Below are positions 34,291-43,297 of a stretch of DNA of 64,000 bases, in pieces; positions within the stretch are counted from its first letter, which is position 1, and every line of letters begins with the position of its first letter. A program made the translations under genes and the position numbers. This stretch comes from Paratinospora sagittata (taxonomy: Eukaryota; Streptophyta; Magnoliopsida; Ranunculales; Menispermaceae): positions 6,771,001 through 6,835,000 of the forward strand of contig CM069601.1 of the NCBI GenBank assembly GCA_035771175.1. Direction: 5' to 3'. A model generated the notes under the pieces. The model ran no database searches and was not told where the DNA came from. It saw only the letters and a program-made list of their open reading frames with translations.

Positions 34291-35719
34291 TATCACACCC
34301 CACCTGGACGTGCCTAAATCGGCAGAAAAGTTACAGGCGGGGCAAATGCATTATAACAATAACCGAGTATGCAGGTATACAATTGAGTACATATCTAATT
34401 TCATTAATTTCAGAATATATTTTTGTACAAAATATGATTGAGGGGACATCTTACCAAAATCTCCTTATAATTAACAAGGGTTACAAAATGTGGGCCCAAA
34501 AACCTCCACCCAGTCCACCCTAAACTCCTGAGAAAAATTGGATAACAATAGAGTGAGCTATTGCCCAGTGGGTAAAATAGTTGGTGAATATGACAATTAA
34601 TAAAGGAAACTTCATAATCAAATATCACATAAACACACACAAGCATCATAAACAGTACAACATGTATGTATGCATGACACTGTCTTGTAATAGTTCCATG
34701 ATTGTACGACGCCCTGAGTTCACGTACAGATGTCCATCCCTGATTGTACGACGCCCTGAGTTATACGTCTATCCCCAAGGTCATCACCCTGGATTCACGT
34801 ACAAATATCCATCTCCAAGTAAACTCGGGTTCTCATTGTACGTCCCTCTCCAGAAAAAGATAAAGAATAGTGAGCATTGCTTCTAACTATTTTGTGGATC
34901 ATGAACCACTTACGTACCTAGGTGATGCCTATGTATGATGTCAATGCATGAACAGGTCCGGTCTTTACTAATATTAGACAGGATTTAGCAGCGTCTGGTG
35001 ATTTTTATCGGTCGGTATCACCACGTGTAAAGTTAGGATGTTCAGTATCATTTGTACAAGCTGATAGTTTTCAAATAAGACCAACCAGATTAGTCTCTAG
35101 TTGTGAGGTGGGACACGAGGTCTACTTAAATACCAATCGTGCAGAGCAGCATGCTGCCTCCCGTTCACTATTTAAAGTTACTAAGGACAAGACAATGTCT
35201 GGTTGAGTCAAATTGACCACTAATCCGACATAGTAACAATGTAATGCATGAACTCCAAATATATATGCATAAGTATGACAAGTATGAACATTATATGCAA
35301 TAATGCAGTGTAAATGAATAGTAGACATAATGATAAATGAATGTAAACTTTAATAAAAGTTATAAGACACGCACACCTATGTTTCATTTTCCACCTTCAG
35401 ATAATCCTTATTTCTAGCACTGGCGCCTTCGGCTGAGCAGAACCACCTTGCACCGTGAAGAGAGTCTCTCAAAAAGAGGAGAGAGAAAATCACAATGAGA
35501 GTGGTGAATCAACAAGGAGAGCAAGAGAGAAGAGAGAGTTGAGGTATGAAAATGAGGGAGGGGGAGGGTTTCTTTTATAGAAAAAGGAGTGCCCGAAGGT
35601 AGGCGGGCTGCCCGAAGGTTCAGGTGGGCTGCCCGAAGGTTCCGGTGGGCTGCCCGAAGGTTCCGACGGGCCTGCCCGAATTATTTTATTTTATTTTTGT
35701 CTAAACCGGGGGTATTACA
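34291..35719 (-). repeat. 5' LTR of copy 2
   Basis: It starts TGTAATACCCCCGG at 35719 and ends GGGGTGTGATA at 34291. A TATA-like TCTATAAAAG lies near 35571-35580. A minisatellite of four to five units of about 21 bp (GCCCGAAGGTTCCGGTGGGCT type) lies at 35591-35682. Confidence 0.75.
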
Positions 35720-36271
35720 TTATCTATCCTTTCTTAGAATATAAGTGGTGTGCTTTTTAGTTCGTAAGACATTAGTAACCATACAAATAATCCTTCTGAC
35801 AGGTAAATGTCTTCCAAGGAATGGATTCTGCTAGTGGTATTTATCAATATCCACTTTTACAGTCTAGTTTAGAGAAATATGTTGAATTTTGTATATTATT
35901 TAATAATTCGTCTTTATAAGGAATTTTATAACTATTATCATAAATGTTATCATTTAATCTTTTATAATTTATAATCATTCTACTCTTTCCTCTTTTTATT
36001 TCACTATGATTTTTTATTATAAAAGCAAGGTTTCTATGTTTACTTCTACTTGGTCTTATAATTTTTAGATTTAATAATTTACTAATATGATTTTTATATC
36101 TTTGCCATCTTCTAAATTATATGCTAAAACTGCAACATCTATTTTGAATTCTTTATTTATTATTTCAATTTTATAAGGATATGTTATACTAATTGTTGAG
36201 TTTTCTCCTATTAGTCCTTTTTCTAATTGACTTATTAAATTACTTATGTTGATAGGTAGGTTTGCTTTCAA
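35720..36271 (-). pseudogene. Pararetroviral reverse transcriptase, N-terminal part
   Basis: From about 36060 leftward it reads RPSRSKHRNLAFIIKNHSEI and MIINYKRLND, then FSKLDCKSGY (RT motif A, with the catalytic Asp) near 35840-35870, a stop, and a degenerate motif B region ending at about 35725. Upstream, 36271-36071 is open (KANLPINISNLISQLEKGLI) and links protease to RT. The catalytic YxDD region is not present before the junction at 35720. Confidence 0.75.
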
Positions 36272-36539
36272 AGAAGTATTTAGTATTTGTATATTTAAAA
36301 CTTCTTCTAAATATTCACGTACTTCTAATTCTTCTTGAATGTTTTTATATTCATCTTTTATGCTATTAATTTCTTCTACTAGATTATCATTATAGATTTG
36401 TCTTATTTCATTAATGGTTTTTGATAAGGCACGATGCTAGTCTCATATTTAGGTTGGACAAAAGTTATTTTTTTAAAGAAATATATTCCACTGGCACTTA
36501 TGAAAAATCATCAATTATTTCCTATTAGGAAGTTTAATC

Positions 36540-36761
36540 CTAATTTAAAATTATATTTGCAAGGGTGTTAGTAATAAATGTTTGGGGTAAAGAATGTTTT
36601 TCATTATTTATTATTATAGGAATATTAGTTATACATTCTATTATAAGTATTTGTTTTCCATCAAATTGTCCTATGATAATTACGATTTTTAATTTATTTC
36701 TATCTTCTATAGGTAGTATATTTTCATGTATTATACTTTTATTTGCTCCTATATCTATCAT
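36540..36761 (-). pseudogene. Pararetroviral aspartic protease
   Basis: The frame begins MIDIGANKSIIHENILP. The retroviral-type protease active site D-T/S-G-A appears as DIGA, so the middle catalytic-loop residue is changed. The rest (VIIIGQFDGKQILII) fits the beta-strand-rich fold. It lies between the zinc knuckle and RT as in other Caulimoviridae. Processing activity is unlikely. Confidence 0.7.
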
Positions 36762-37006
36762 AACTATTGCTTTTGATGTTTTATTTTTAAAGACTAATTT
36801 TGTTTCTATATTAATTAATTCAATTCCTGTTTTAAAGACTTCTTGAATTACATATAAATTATCATATGATTCTTCTTCTAAATTATTATTTTCTTCATCA
36901 CTACTACTAATATCACTGTTACTATTTATGTATATTTAATCATCGGAATTTAGCATTTCTATATTAACTATATCTTCTTCTAAGAAATCTAGTAATTCTT
37001 CTAATA

Positions 37007-37934
37007 TGTTTTGTTGGATGGTCACCTCGGATGTGAGCTGACCTGGACATCAACAGAGCTGAGCTGACGATATAGAATGCGTAAGCCACGTGAAGAAGTT
37101 GACGAGCCGAGGTAACGAGGGAAAGTTGTATAAAGTGATACGACCGCCATATCAGCTCGCCCGGAGCAAGTTCTACTCAAACATGAAAAATTATCCAAGC
37201 CGACCTAGCGGGATGATATTTACGAAAAACCCGAAAACACGATCTTAGCGTTAGCTCAACCCAACCTAGCTCAGTGCTATTCTGTCCAAAGATGACAGCT
37301 CGGCCTCGAGCCGAGCTGATTGACCAAGATGAAACAAAGAAGATTAGGAAATCCTTCTTGGCACGTCGTATCCCGAGGAATCCGAGGTAGTTGCATTCTC
37401 AAACACGAACTTGGACATAGAGACTGGATAGGACTCCTCCTCCGAGACAAATCAGAAAAATAGGGACCATCCTAGATGAGATAAGATTCCTACTCCAAGA
37501 TGAACCCGAAAGATAGGGATCATCCAAAACAAGATGAGATTCTATTCTCCAAGACCAACTCGGAATAGATGAGCTCATCCAGCTTATCTCAACCAATGAT
37601 GAAACGACACGTGGCACCATGTCTACTGGGCAGCTAGCCACTCTGGCCAGAGGACCTCCTCTATAAATAAGACTTACAACTCTCCTCATAAGGTACGAAC
37701 ACTTTCTACAAGAGTTATTGTTATAGTCTTATACGAGCTCTAACTTAGGCATCGAAGGGTCTTTGGCCAGTACCACACCGATGTTCCTTACAATAGCCCT
37801 ATTGCTTTCTCTCTTTTTCTCAGATCTAACTAATAAACCTTCGTCGGATCCGGAGAGTTCACGCTTCCAAATCCGATTATCTCCTACACGTGTTCATCTA
37901 CTTGGTGTTGGATAGATTCTGCACCAACATGTTT
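37007..37934 (+). mobile_element. Solo LTR inserted in the pararetrovirus, with 5-bp duplications
   Basis: The LTR is 37012-37929 (918 bp). It starts TGTTGGATGGTCACC and ends GATTCTGCACCAACA, flanked by TGTTT at 37007-37011 and 37930-37934. A TATA box CCTCTATAAATAAG lies near 37650. The CATCGAAGGGTCTTTGGCC and ACCACACCGATG words just downstream are typical of some plant gypsy LTRs (Tat-like, from memory) and recur in the LTR at 2796-3386. No internal sequence is present. Confidence 0.88.
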
Positions 37935-37989
37935 GCTTTTATATTTTTTCTTTCAGGACAATTGGTTTTATATGACATTCTTTTCCACA

Positions 37990-39190
37990 TAAAAAACATT
38001 TACAACTTTTCTTAACTATTCTTTTTTTTTTCTAAAAGTTTTTCTAACTTTTTTCTCTTATTTTGGGTTTATTATATCTTGTAAACTTTCGTTTATAAAT
38101 TTTTTTATTGTTTGAAGTATATGATTTTTTCTTTCGTTTTGTTTTATATATTTTTCTTTTATTACAGCTGAATGTTGGTACTTCAAATAAATTATTACAC
38201 ATTCTGTTAAAACTTTGTTTAGTTTATTTTCTTACCTTTCTGTTATGCAGTAGTCTTTTATTTTCATTCTTACTAATTCTATTAATGGGGCTAATGTATT
38301 TATATATCCTTTATCTTGATTTTCTTGAAACCATTGTATAGTTTCTACATATATTTTCTTCTAAAGCTCCTGGTAATTTAGTAACAAATTTCATTATTAA
38401 TTCTTTATTAAAAGGGTCACCTATTTGACTCCAATAGTTATAAAAAGTACTAGCATAATCATCAAAATATTGTAAATCACAAATTTTTACTTGTTCTAAA
38501 TTTTTAATGGCATTAATTGGTGTTAATGACTCATCTTATCTATCATGACCTATTCCTAAAACTAGTTTACTCAATAAGTCTATAAAACTAAGAACGGTAA
38601 TATTTGTGTCAAAATCATCTAATAAATCTTTTTCATGTTGTTCACAATGTCTTCTCCATTCCATATATATTTGTTTTTCTTGAAATCCTAGAGTATTTTT
38701 TGAGTATAATAATTTATATTTTGGATCAACTATATTTGAAAGGTTTCCCATTGATTTTCTGATTAAGTTTCCTTCCCAATTTTTAAATTGTTTCTTCCAA
38801 TCTTTTGGATTGATTCTGTGTAAGCTTAATATTATTAAATCTTGAGATTTATCCTCTTTTTCCCATCCTTCTAATATTTTTTTTGATCTAAATGTTATTT
38901 TTGCCTCATTGTATTCTAATTTTTGTGGCCTATATTTTTCTCTATTATTAAAATAAGTTTCATAGTTGTAGGTTCTATTATTGGTTATGGTACTTTTTTA
39001 CTACTTTCTTCTTCTTCTATCTTAGCTTTTCTTGTAAATATTTCATTATAATGTTGTTCTATATTTATATTAAATAATTCTAAATTTAATTTTTTAACTA
39101 AAATTTCATCTATTTCATTATCTGTATAGTCATTATTACATAATTCTTCAAATTCTTCTTCTATCATAAATTTAGTGGTATTTTCAAATA
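37990..39190 (-). pseudogene. Pararetroviral coat protein and zinc knuckle, broken
   Basis: It is acidic at its start (39167-38985, EEEFEELCNNDYTDNEID). It is followed by a core at 38751-38536 (IYMEWRRHCEQHEKDLLDDF) and by a stretch read near 38520-38360 containing ICDLQYFDDY and a KLPGALEE-like end, which resembles the Caulimoviridae coat-protein core. A Lys-rich tail and a CCHC knuckle follow near 38010-37960. In the knuckle the residue before His has become Cys, and a one-base loss shifts the frame before the last Cys. Many stops break the region. Confidence 0.68.
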
Positions 39191-39227
39191 TTTCGTCTAT
39201 TATTTGGTTCCAATTATTTTTAATAAG

Positions 39228-40110
39228 TTATATTTTATTTATTTCATATTTAAACATATTAATTTCATTTTCTTCATCTTCTTCGATTATTTTTGGATTT
39301 ATCATTCTTTTATAATTAATAAGGTGTTCAATACTTTTTTCCGATTCTAAGGGTGGTAGTTGCCATTCTAATCCATTAAGTTGATTATAAGTTAAATTTT
39401 GTGGTATTATCATATTGACATACTGACTTTGAAAGCAATCTACTAGATTTTTATTTACAAATTTAAATCTTTTATGATATTTATCATAGAGATTTCCCAG
39501 TAAGAATATTTTTAATCTAATATTTTTGAATTCACTATTTATTTTAAATCCTCTAGATTGTATACTTAATTTTATATTTTTTGCAAATTCTCGTACATCT
39601 ATATCTATATTAGATAAACATCCTACTACTGCTATTTTATTTCTTAAGTCTATTTCTGCACTTGCAATTTGAGCTTGTTCTTGATCACTAAATCTTCCTT
39701 CATAAAAATATAAATGAGCTTTTGTATCTAATTCTTCTCTAGTCTGACTTATTACTCCTATCATTACTATTCCTACGTGAATATTAGAATATTTTTCTTG
39801 TAACAACTTTTCTTTAGCTTGTGGGCTTATTAATGTTATACTTTCTCGTTTATTTACTACAACTATTTTTTATTATTCTTTATAAATATATATTCCATTA
39901 TTAATTTGATCTTTTAAATTATGATTATAAAGATTTTTTTAAAATTTTATTAAATCCTTGTTCTAAGATTTTGTCTGCTCCTGTGTTAGCTATTAAATCT
40001 TTAGTTCTTTCTATTATTTATTTACCTTTTAGTTTTGTGTTAATATTTAATATATTTATAACTTTTTCAAGTAAGTTATCTTTTTCACTTACAGATATTA
40101 CGCGTTCCAT
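39228..40110 (-). pseudogene. Pararetroviral movement protein, broken
   Basis: It begins at ATG 40110 (MERVISVSEKDNLLEKVINI). A stop near 40020 and frame changes near 39940-39880 precede a 193-codon open part (39806-39228) with IHVGIVMIGVISQTREELDT, AEIDLRNKIAVVGCLSNIDI and IFLLGNLYDKYHKRFKF. This is the 30K-type cell-to-cell movement domain found at the N-terminus of badna/tungro-like polyproteins. In the virus it would form plasmodesmal channels for virions. It is followed within 60 bases by the coat-protein acidic start. Confidence 0.68.
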
Positions 40111-40478
40111 AATTTTTAGTTTCTAAAATATCTTTAATTGACTATGTTGAATTTTCAGGTTCTTTATATTTTTTTTTTATCGTTATGATCTTTTTAGTTA
40201 AATTTTCTAATTGGTCTTCAAGTATTTTAATTTTATCTTCACTAAATATTTTTGTACTTATTTCTTTAGCTTTGATTTTATAACTTAATTAAATTTTCTT
40301 CTAATAAATCTAGTTTATAGCTTAATTGTAGTAGTAGTTGAATTATAGTATTAGCCTGTGATTGTGAGATTAAGTTACTATCGGTTTAAAATTATATATT
40401 ACTAAAGCCTATAGAATCTATATCTGGTACTATTTCTTTTACAATTGTTAATGCTTCTTGAAGAAAGATACGACTCAT
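40085..40478 (-). pseudogene. Pararetroviral ORF2, small coiled-coil protein
   Basis: It begins at ATG 40478 (MSRIFLQEALTIVKEIVPDI), has stops near 40390 and a frame change near 40285. It contains a leucine/isoleucine heptad stretch (EDKIKILEDQLENLTKKI), typical of the DNA-binding ORF2 protein of badna/tungroviruses. Its end overlaps the movement-protein ATG by about 25 bases. Its start codon lies in an ATGA. Confidence 0.55.
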
Positions 40479-40633
40479 TCACTTACTATTAATGATTATT
40501 TTTCATTTATTGACTAAATTTACAATTTTTATTTCTTTTGATTTCAACAACTACGTAGTAGATAAAAACTATATAAAGTCAAAATAATTATAGTAGATAA
40601 TAATTATTTACTATAATTATTATTTTATTCACT
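40477..40633. mobile_element. Small inverted-repeat insertion between viral ORF1 and ORF2
   Basis: ATTCACT occurs at 40477-40483 and again at 40627-40633, each on a viral ORF boundary, with 143 bases of AT-rich non-coding sequence between. The insert contains a 13-bp perfect inverted repeat (AATAATTATAGTA...TACTATAATTATT, about 40580-40622). This looks like a tiny MITE with a 7-10 bp duplication that separated two frames that normally touch. Confidence 0.45.
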
Positions 40634-41400
40634 AACTAGTTTTCAAATTCTATTCAGTTGTTTGTATTGTTCTTTTTGTTTTTCTTTTATTCTTTCTATT
40701 TCAAATAATATATTTTATAATAATCTATGTATTTCTGTGTCTACTTGATTTTGTGTTTTATTAGATAATATTTTTCTAAATTCTTGTTTATCAAGGATAT
40801 TGTTAAGATTTATGTTTAGATTATGTATTATTAACTTAATATAGTCTATATTAGATTGTAATGTATGTTTGTTTTTTTTTTTACTATTTCTACTGGATCA
40901 ATAATTCCTCTAATATTTTTTTCTAGATTATGCTCTAAATTTTGACTAAGATTGATAAGTAAGTCTACTATACTATTTAATTGAGTATTTTCTTTAGTAT
41001 GTAGCTGATGTTTTCCACTAGAAAAGTTATAAATAATTTTAATTCTTTCTGTTATATTTGATTTTGTCTTTTTGTAGTTAGAGAGTTATAAATCTAAATA
41101 ATTAATAGATGTAAAGTAATGAATTGATAAGTGGGTTGATTGTTGCATATAATTTTATCTATTAATTTTTTCTTGGATAATATTTCTTATCTTATTTAAA
41201 TCACTATAGATTTTTGTTATTTCATTATTTATTTCAACTATTTGAGTTATTAAAGATTGAGGTACAAGATTGTTAGATGCAATTATTAAATCTAAGGTTG
41301 AATATCTTTCTGCAAGCTTACATCGTAATTTAACTATCCTAATTTAAATTAAATATTCTAATTCACTTAATTCTTTTAATGTATAGTCTTTAAATTTGTT
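40625..41400 (-). pseudogene. Pararetroviral ORF1, broken
   Basis: It reads leftward from about 41400 with LKELSELEYLIKIRIAKLQ-like wording, then NITERIKIIYNFSSGKHQLH and QNLEHNLEKNIRGIIDP near 41060-40910, and ends KLVSE at about 40625. Lengthwise (about 250 codons) and in its helical make-up it fits ORF1 of badna/tungro-like viruses. Several stops and shifts occur. The first ~130 codons are repeated at 23136-23487. Confidence 0.6.
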
Positions 41401-41488
41401 TATAGATTAAAGTTTGATGTATTGATTTTCTTATTTTTATTACCAAAGTTAAAAAAACTAATGCTAAAACTATTTTATTTAATATACC

Positions 41489-41957
41489 TATTAAATCTCC
41501 ATCTTGCCAAATATCAACATTTGCAATACCTCAACATAATAAATCAATGAAATCTGCATCTGGCCAAATCTCGACAAAAATTATCAACAACGCCCCGTTA
41601 TATTTATATTAATATATTAATTTACATTTCAAAACAAAAATAATTAAATGCAACAGGGCTATTGTTGACAATTTGTGTAAAAAGACTTCACAATGAAAAA
41701 CAAAGGATCTTTATATTAATAGTATACATAAACAATATTAATATATTTAATAAAGTAATAATAATAATAAAGAATTATATTATTAACATTTAAAATAAAA
41801 ACCCACGCTGAAAGCTTCCTTAAATAATCAAACGAAGCACACAATAGTCCAAATAAAACAGGTCTTTCCTATCCAAACCAGCAAATATATTCACAAACCA
41901 GCAGCCAAACACAAAAATGAGACCAAAACAACATCCAAACAAAAACCCAAAAAAACC
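41489..41957 (+). other. Promoter and 5' UTR region of the TatA gene
   Basis: AT-rich sequence between the end of the viral repeat and the TatA start codon. The last ~130 bases are A/C-rich without T runs, as plant 5' leaders often are. An upstream ATG at 41917 opens an 87-codon frame that overlaps the main start out of frame. If transcribed, it could reduce initiation at 41958. No clear TATA box was chosen among many AT words. Confidence 0.45.
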
Positions 41958-42266
41958 ATGGAAATATCTGCTGCAACTCTCTTTCTCCCTTCGGTTCCAA
42001 GAACAACGCCTTCCTTGCACCACTTCAGTTCTAGCAAATCTGTCTTCTTCAGCAATGGAAGAACCGATCTTCTTAGGAAGAACAGGTGCTCGGTCTCGAG
42101 CTGGAACGACAGCAGAGCTCAAAGGGGCTTCAATTGCCGGTGCTTGTTCGGTCTTGGCGTTCCAGAGCTTGTTGTAATTGCCGGTGTTGCAGCCCTAGTT
42201 TTTGGGCCCAAGAAGTTGCCTGAGGTCGGCCGTAGCATCGGTAAAACCATCAAGAGTTTTCAACAG
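41958..42266 (+). CDS. TATA: Chloroplast Sec-independent translocase subunit TatA/Tha4, first exon
   Basis: 103 codons from ATG 41958, in a good context (A at -3, G at +4). Residues 1-60 form a Ser/Arg-rich transit peptide with RCLFG near its end. Residues 65-103 are the Tat signature: FGLGVPELVVIAGVAALVFG (membrane helix with the conserved Glu), then the hinge GPKKLPEVGRS and the start of the amphipathic helix, IGKTIKSFQQ. A GT donor follows CAACAG at 42267, in phase 0, where other Tha4 proteins continue with an A-A-K-E-F-E-like helix. The protein sits in the thylakoid membrane and assembles with cpTatC-Hcf106 to move folded proteins using the proton gradient. I find no second exon in the window. 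The downstream sequence holds a 76-bp repeat, a TRIM-like LTR and a copia element, so the intron may be greatly enlarged or the gene cut. Confidence 0.88.
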
Positions 42267-42464
42267 GTTCGTTGCAATTTCTTTGTTTGAGATATGTGTG
42301 TGTACTTTTTTTTTTTGGTTGGCTAATCTCTGTTTTTATTTGATTTAGAAGTTGTAATTTAGGGTTTTTTTTTTAAGCCTTAGGAATTTGTACTAAGACT
42401 TCAAGTTCTAAAATATTTGCCTGGTCAGTGAGTATATGTTCGAATGAGTAAGTGGTTGGGTAAT
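42267..42464 (+). other. Start of TatA intron 1
   Basis: T-rich sequence after the donor, as expected for a plant intron. No coding seen. Confidence 0.55.
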
Positions 42465-42540
42465 TTCAAACATAATTAAAATTTTTAAATATTTAATGAC
42501 ATATTTTAACAACATCTATTATTATGTTGTTAAATGTTTA
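42465..42540. repeat. 76-bp dispersed repeat with hairpin, copy 2
   Basis: Nearly identical to 6005-6080, including the TTAACAACAT...ATGTTGTTAA hairpin. It lies in the TatA intron. Confidence 0.75.
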
Positions 42541-42697
42541 ATTTGATTTTTGAATTTGCCTTTTTCAGCAGATCCAGTGAGCAAACTAGAGATGAATTTG
42601 AATTCTGTTTTGTGTATATATATATATATTTTAAGTTCATTTTGGTGAGGTACGTACAATTGCTATAAAATCAATTCAAGGAACGAGAGAGAGATAT

Positions 42698-42878
42698 TGT
42701 TGGGTATGTTTGAACCGAAGTAATAATCCACATTGGAGATGAACAAGTTCATCACATGAAATATATGATGAGATCTCACTCTCATTAGAACCGAGGCCTT
42801 TTAGAGTAAAACCTCACACTTAGGCTTAGAGAGTTGGGGATAATATTAGTACTAGTTGAGATCCTAGCCCATCCAACA
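42698..42878 (+). mobile_element. TRIM-like solo LTR
   Basis: 181 bp with the ends TGTTGG and CCAACA. GATAT on the left and AATAT on the right (4 of 5 match) could be its target duplication. The early AATCCACATTGGAGATG word and later GAGGCCTTTT and CCTCACACTTAGG resemble short plant TRIM/copia LTRs. Confidence 0.58.
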
Positions 42879-42918
42879 AATATATAGAATTAGAAAGAAA
42901 ATAATATAAATGCTGGTG

Positions 42919-43285
42919 TGTCAAACTTGCTAATGAGCAGCACATACAAAGGAGACACAAATGCTGTCTGTTAAAAACTTAAAACTCGAACAACAGAGAG
43001 AGCTTAAGAGATTTGTAATCGAGAGAAGAGAGAAGGATGAGTTTCATTGAGTGAAATGTTAAGTTGTTATGGAGGTATTTATATAGAGGTCAAAACCTCC
43101 TTCTAACAAATCTAACAAAATATTAGAAAATAACAGCAACAATTGTGAACGTGTCAAAGCTCTAACTAGCATCTAACACTGTCAAGCTCTATCTAGCAAC
43201 TAACTTACTTCCAACCTCCCATGCTAAGTCAATTACATGAGAAAGTGACTTAGAGTTGGATGACTTGATTACATTAGCTCTCACA
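42919..43285 (-). repeat. 3' LTR of copia element
   Basis: It starts TGTGAGAGC (minus strand, at 43285) and ends …AAGTTTGACA at 42919. A TATA box CTATATAAATAC reads near 43077-43088. It differs from the partner LTR by many substitutions and several small gaps. Confidence 0.9.
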
Positions 43286-43297
43286 TTCCCACTCAAA

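Larger units (their letters stand above)
32496..35719 (-). mobile_element. Non-autonomous gypsy-like LTR element, copy 2 (truncated)
   Basis: Inverted relative of copy 1. It has a complete 5' LTR (35719-34291), a primer site, an AT-rich leader and the gag-like frame down to its Pro-rich end, where the gypsy LTR begins at 32495. Its 3' end is missing. Its right edge abuts the pararetroviral reverse transcriptase at 35720. Confidence 0.75.
35720..41488 (-). mobile_element. Endogenous pararetrovirus, 5' piece (ORF1, ORF2, MP, CP, PR, RT)
   Basis: The minus strand carries, in viral order, ORF1 (41400-40625), ORF2 (40478-40085), then a large frame with movement protein (40110-39228), coat protein and zinc knuckle (39190-37990), aspartic protease (36761-36540) and the first part of reverse transcriptase (36060-35720). 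Two small helical ORFs before one polyprotein are the layout of badna- and tungroviruses. A solo LTR interrupts it at 37012-37929. All frames carry stops or shifts. RT ends after motif B; the YxDD box and RNase H are absent. Confidence 0.8.

Noticed and set aside
42580..42640. Possible TatA exon 2 after a CAG acceptor
   Set aside because: The translated sequence does not match the expected A-A-K-E-F helix of Tha4 and soon enters a TA microsatellite.
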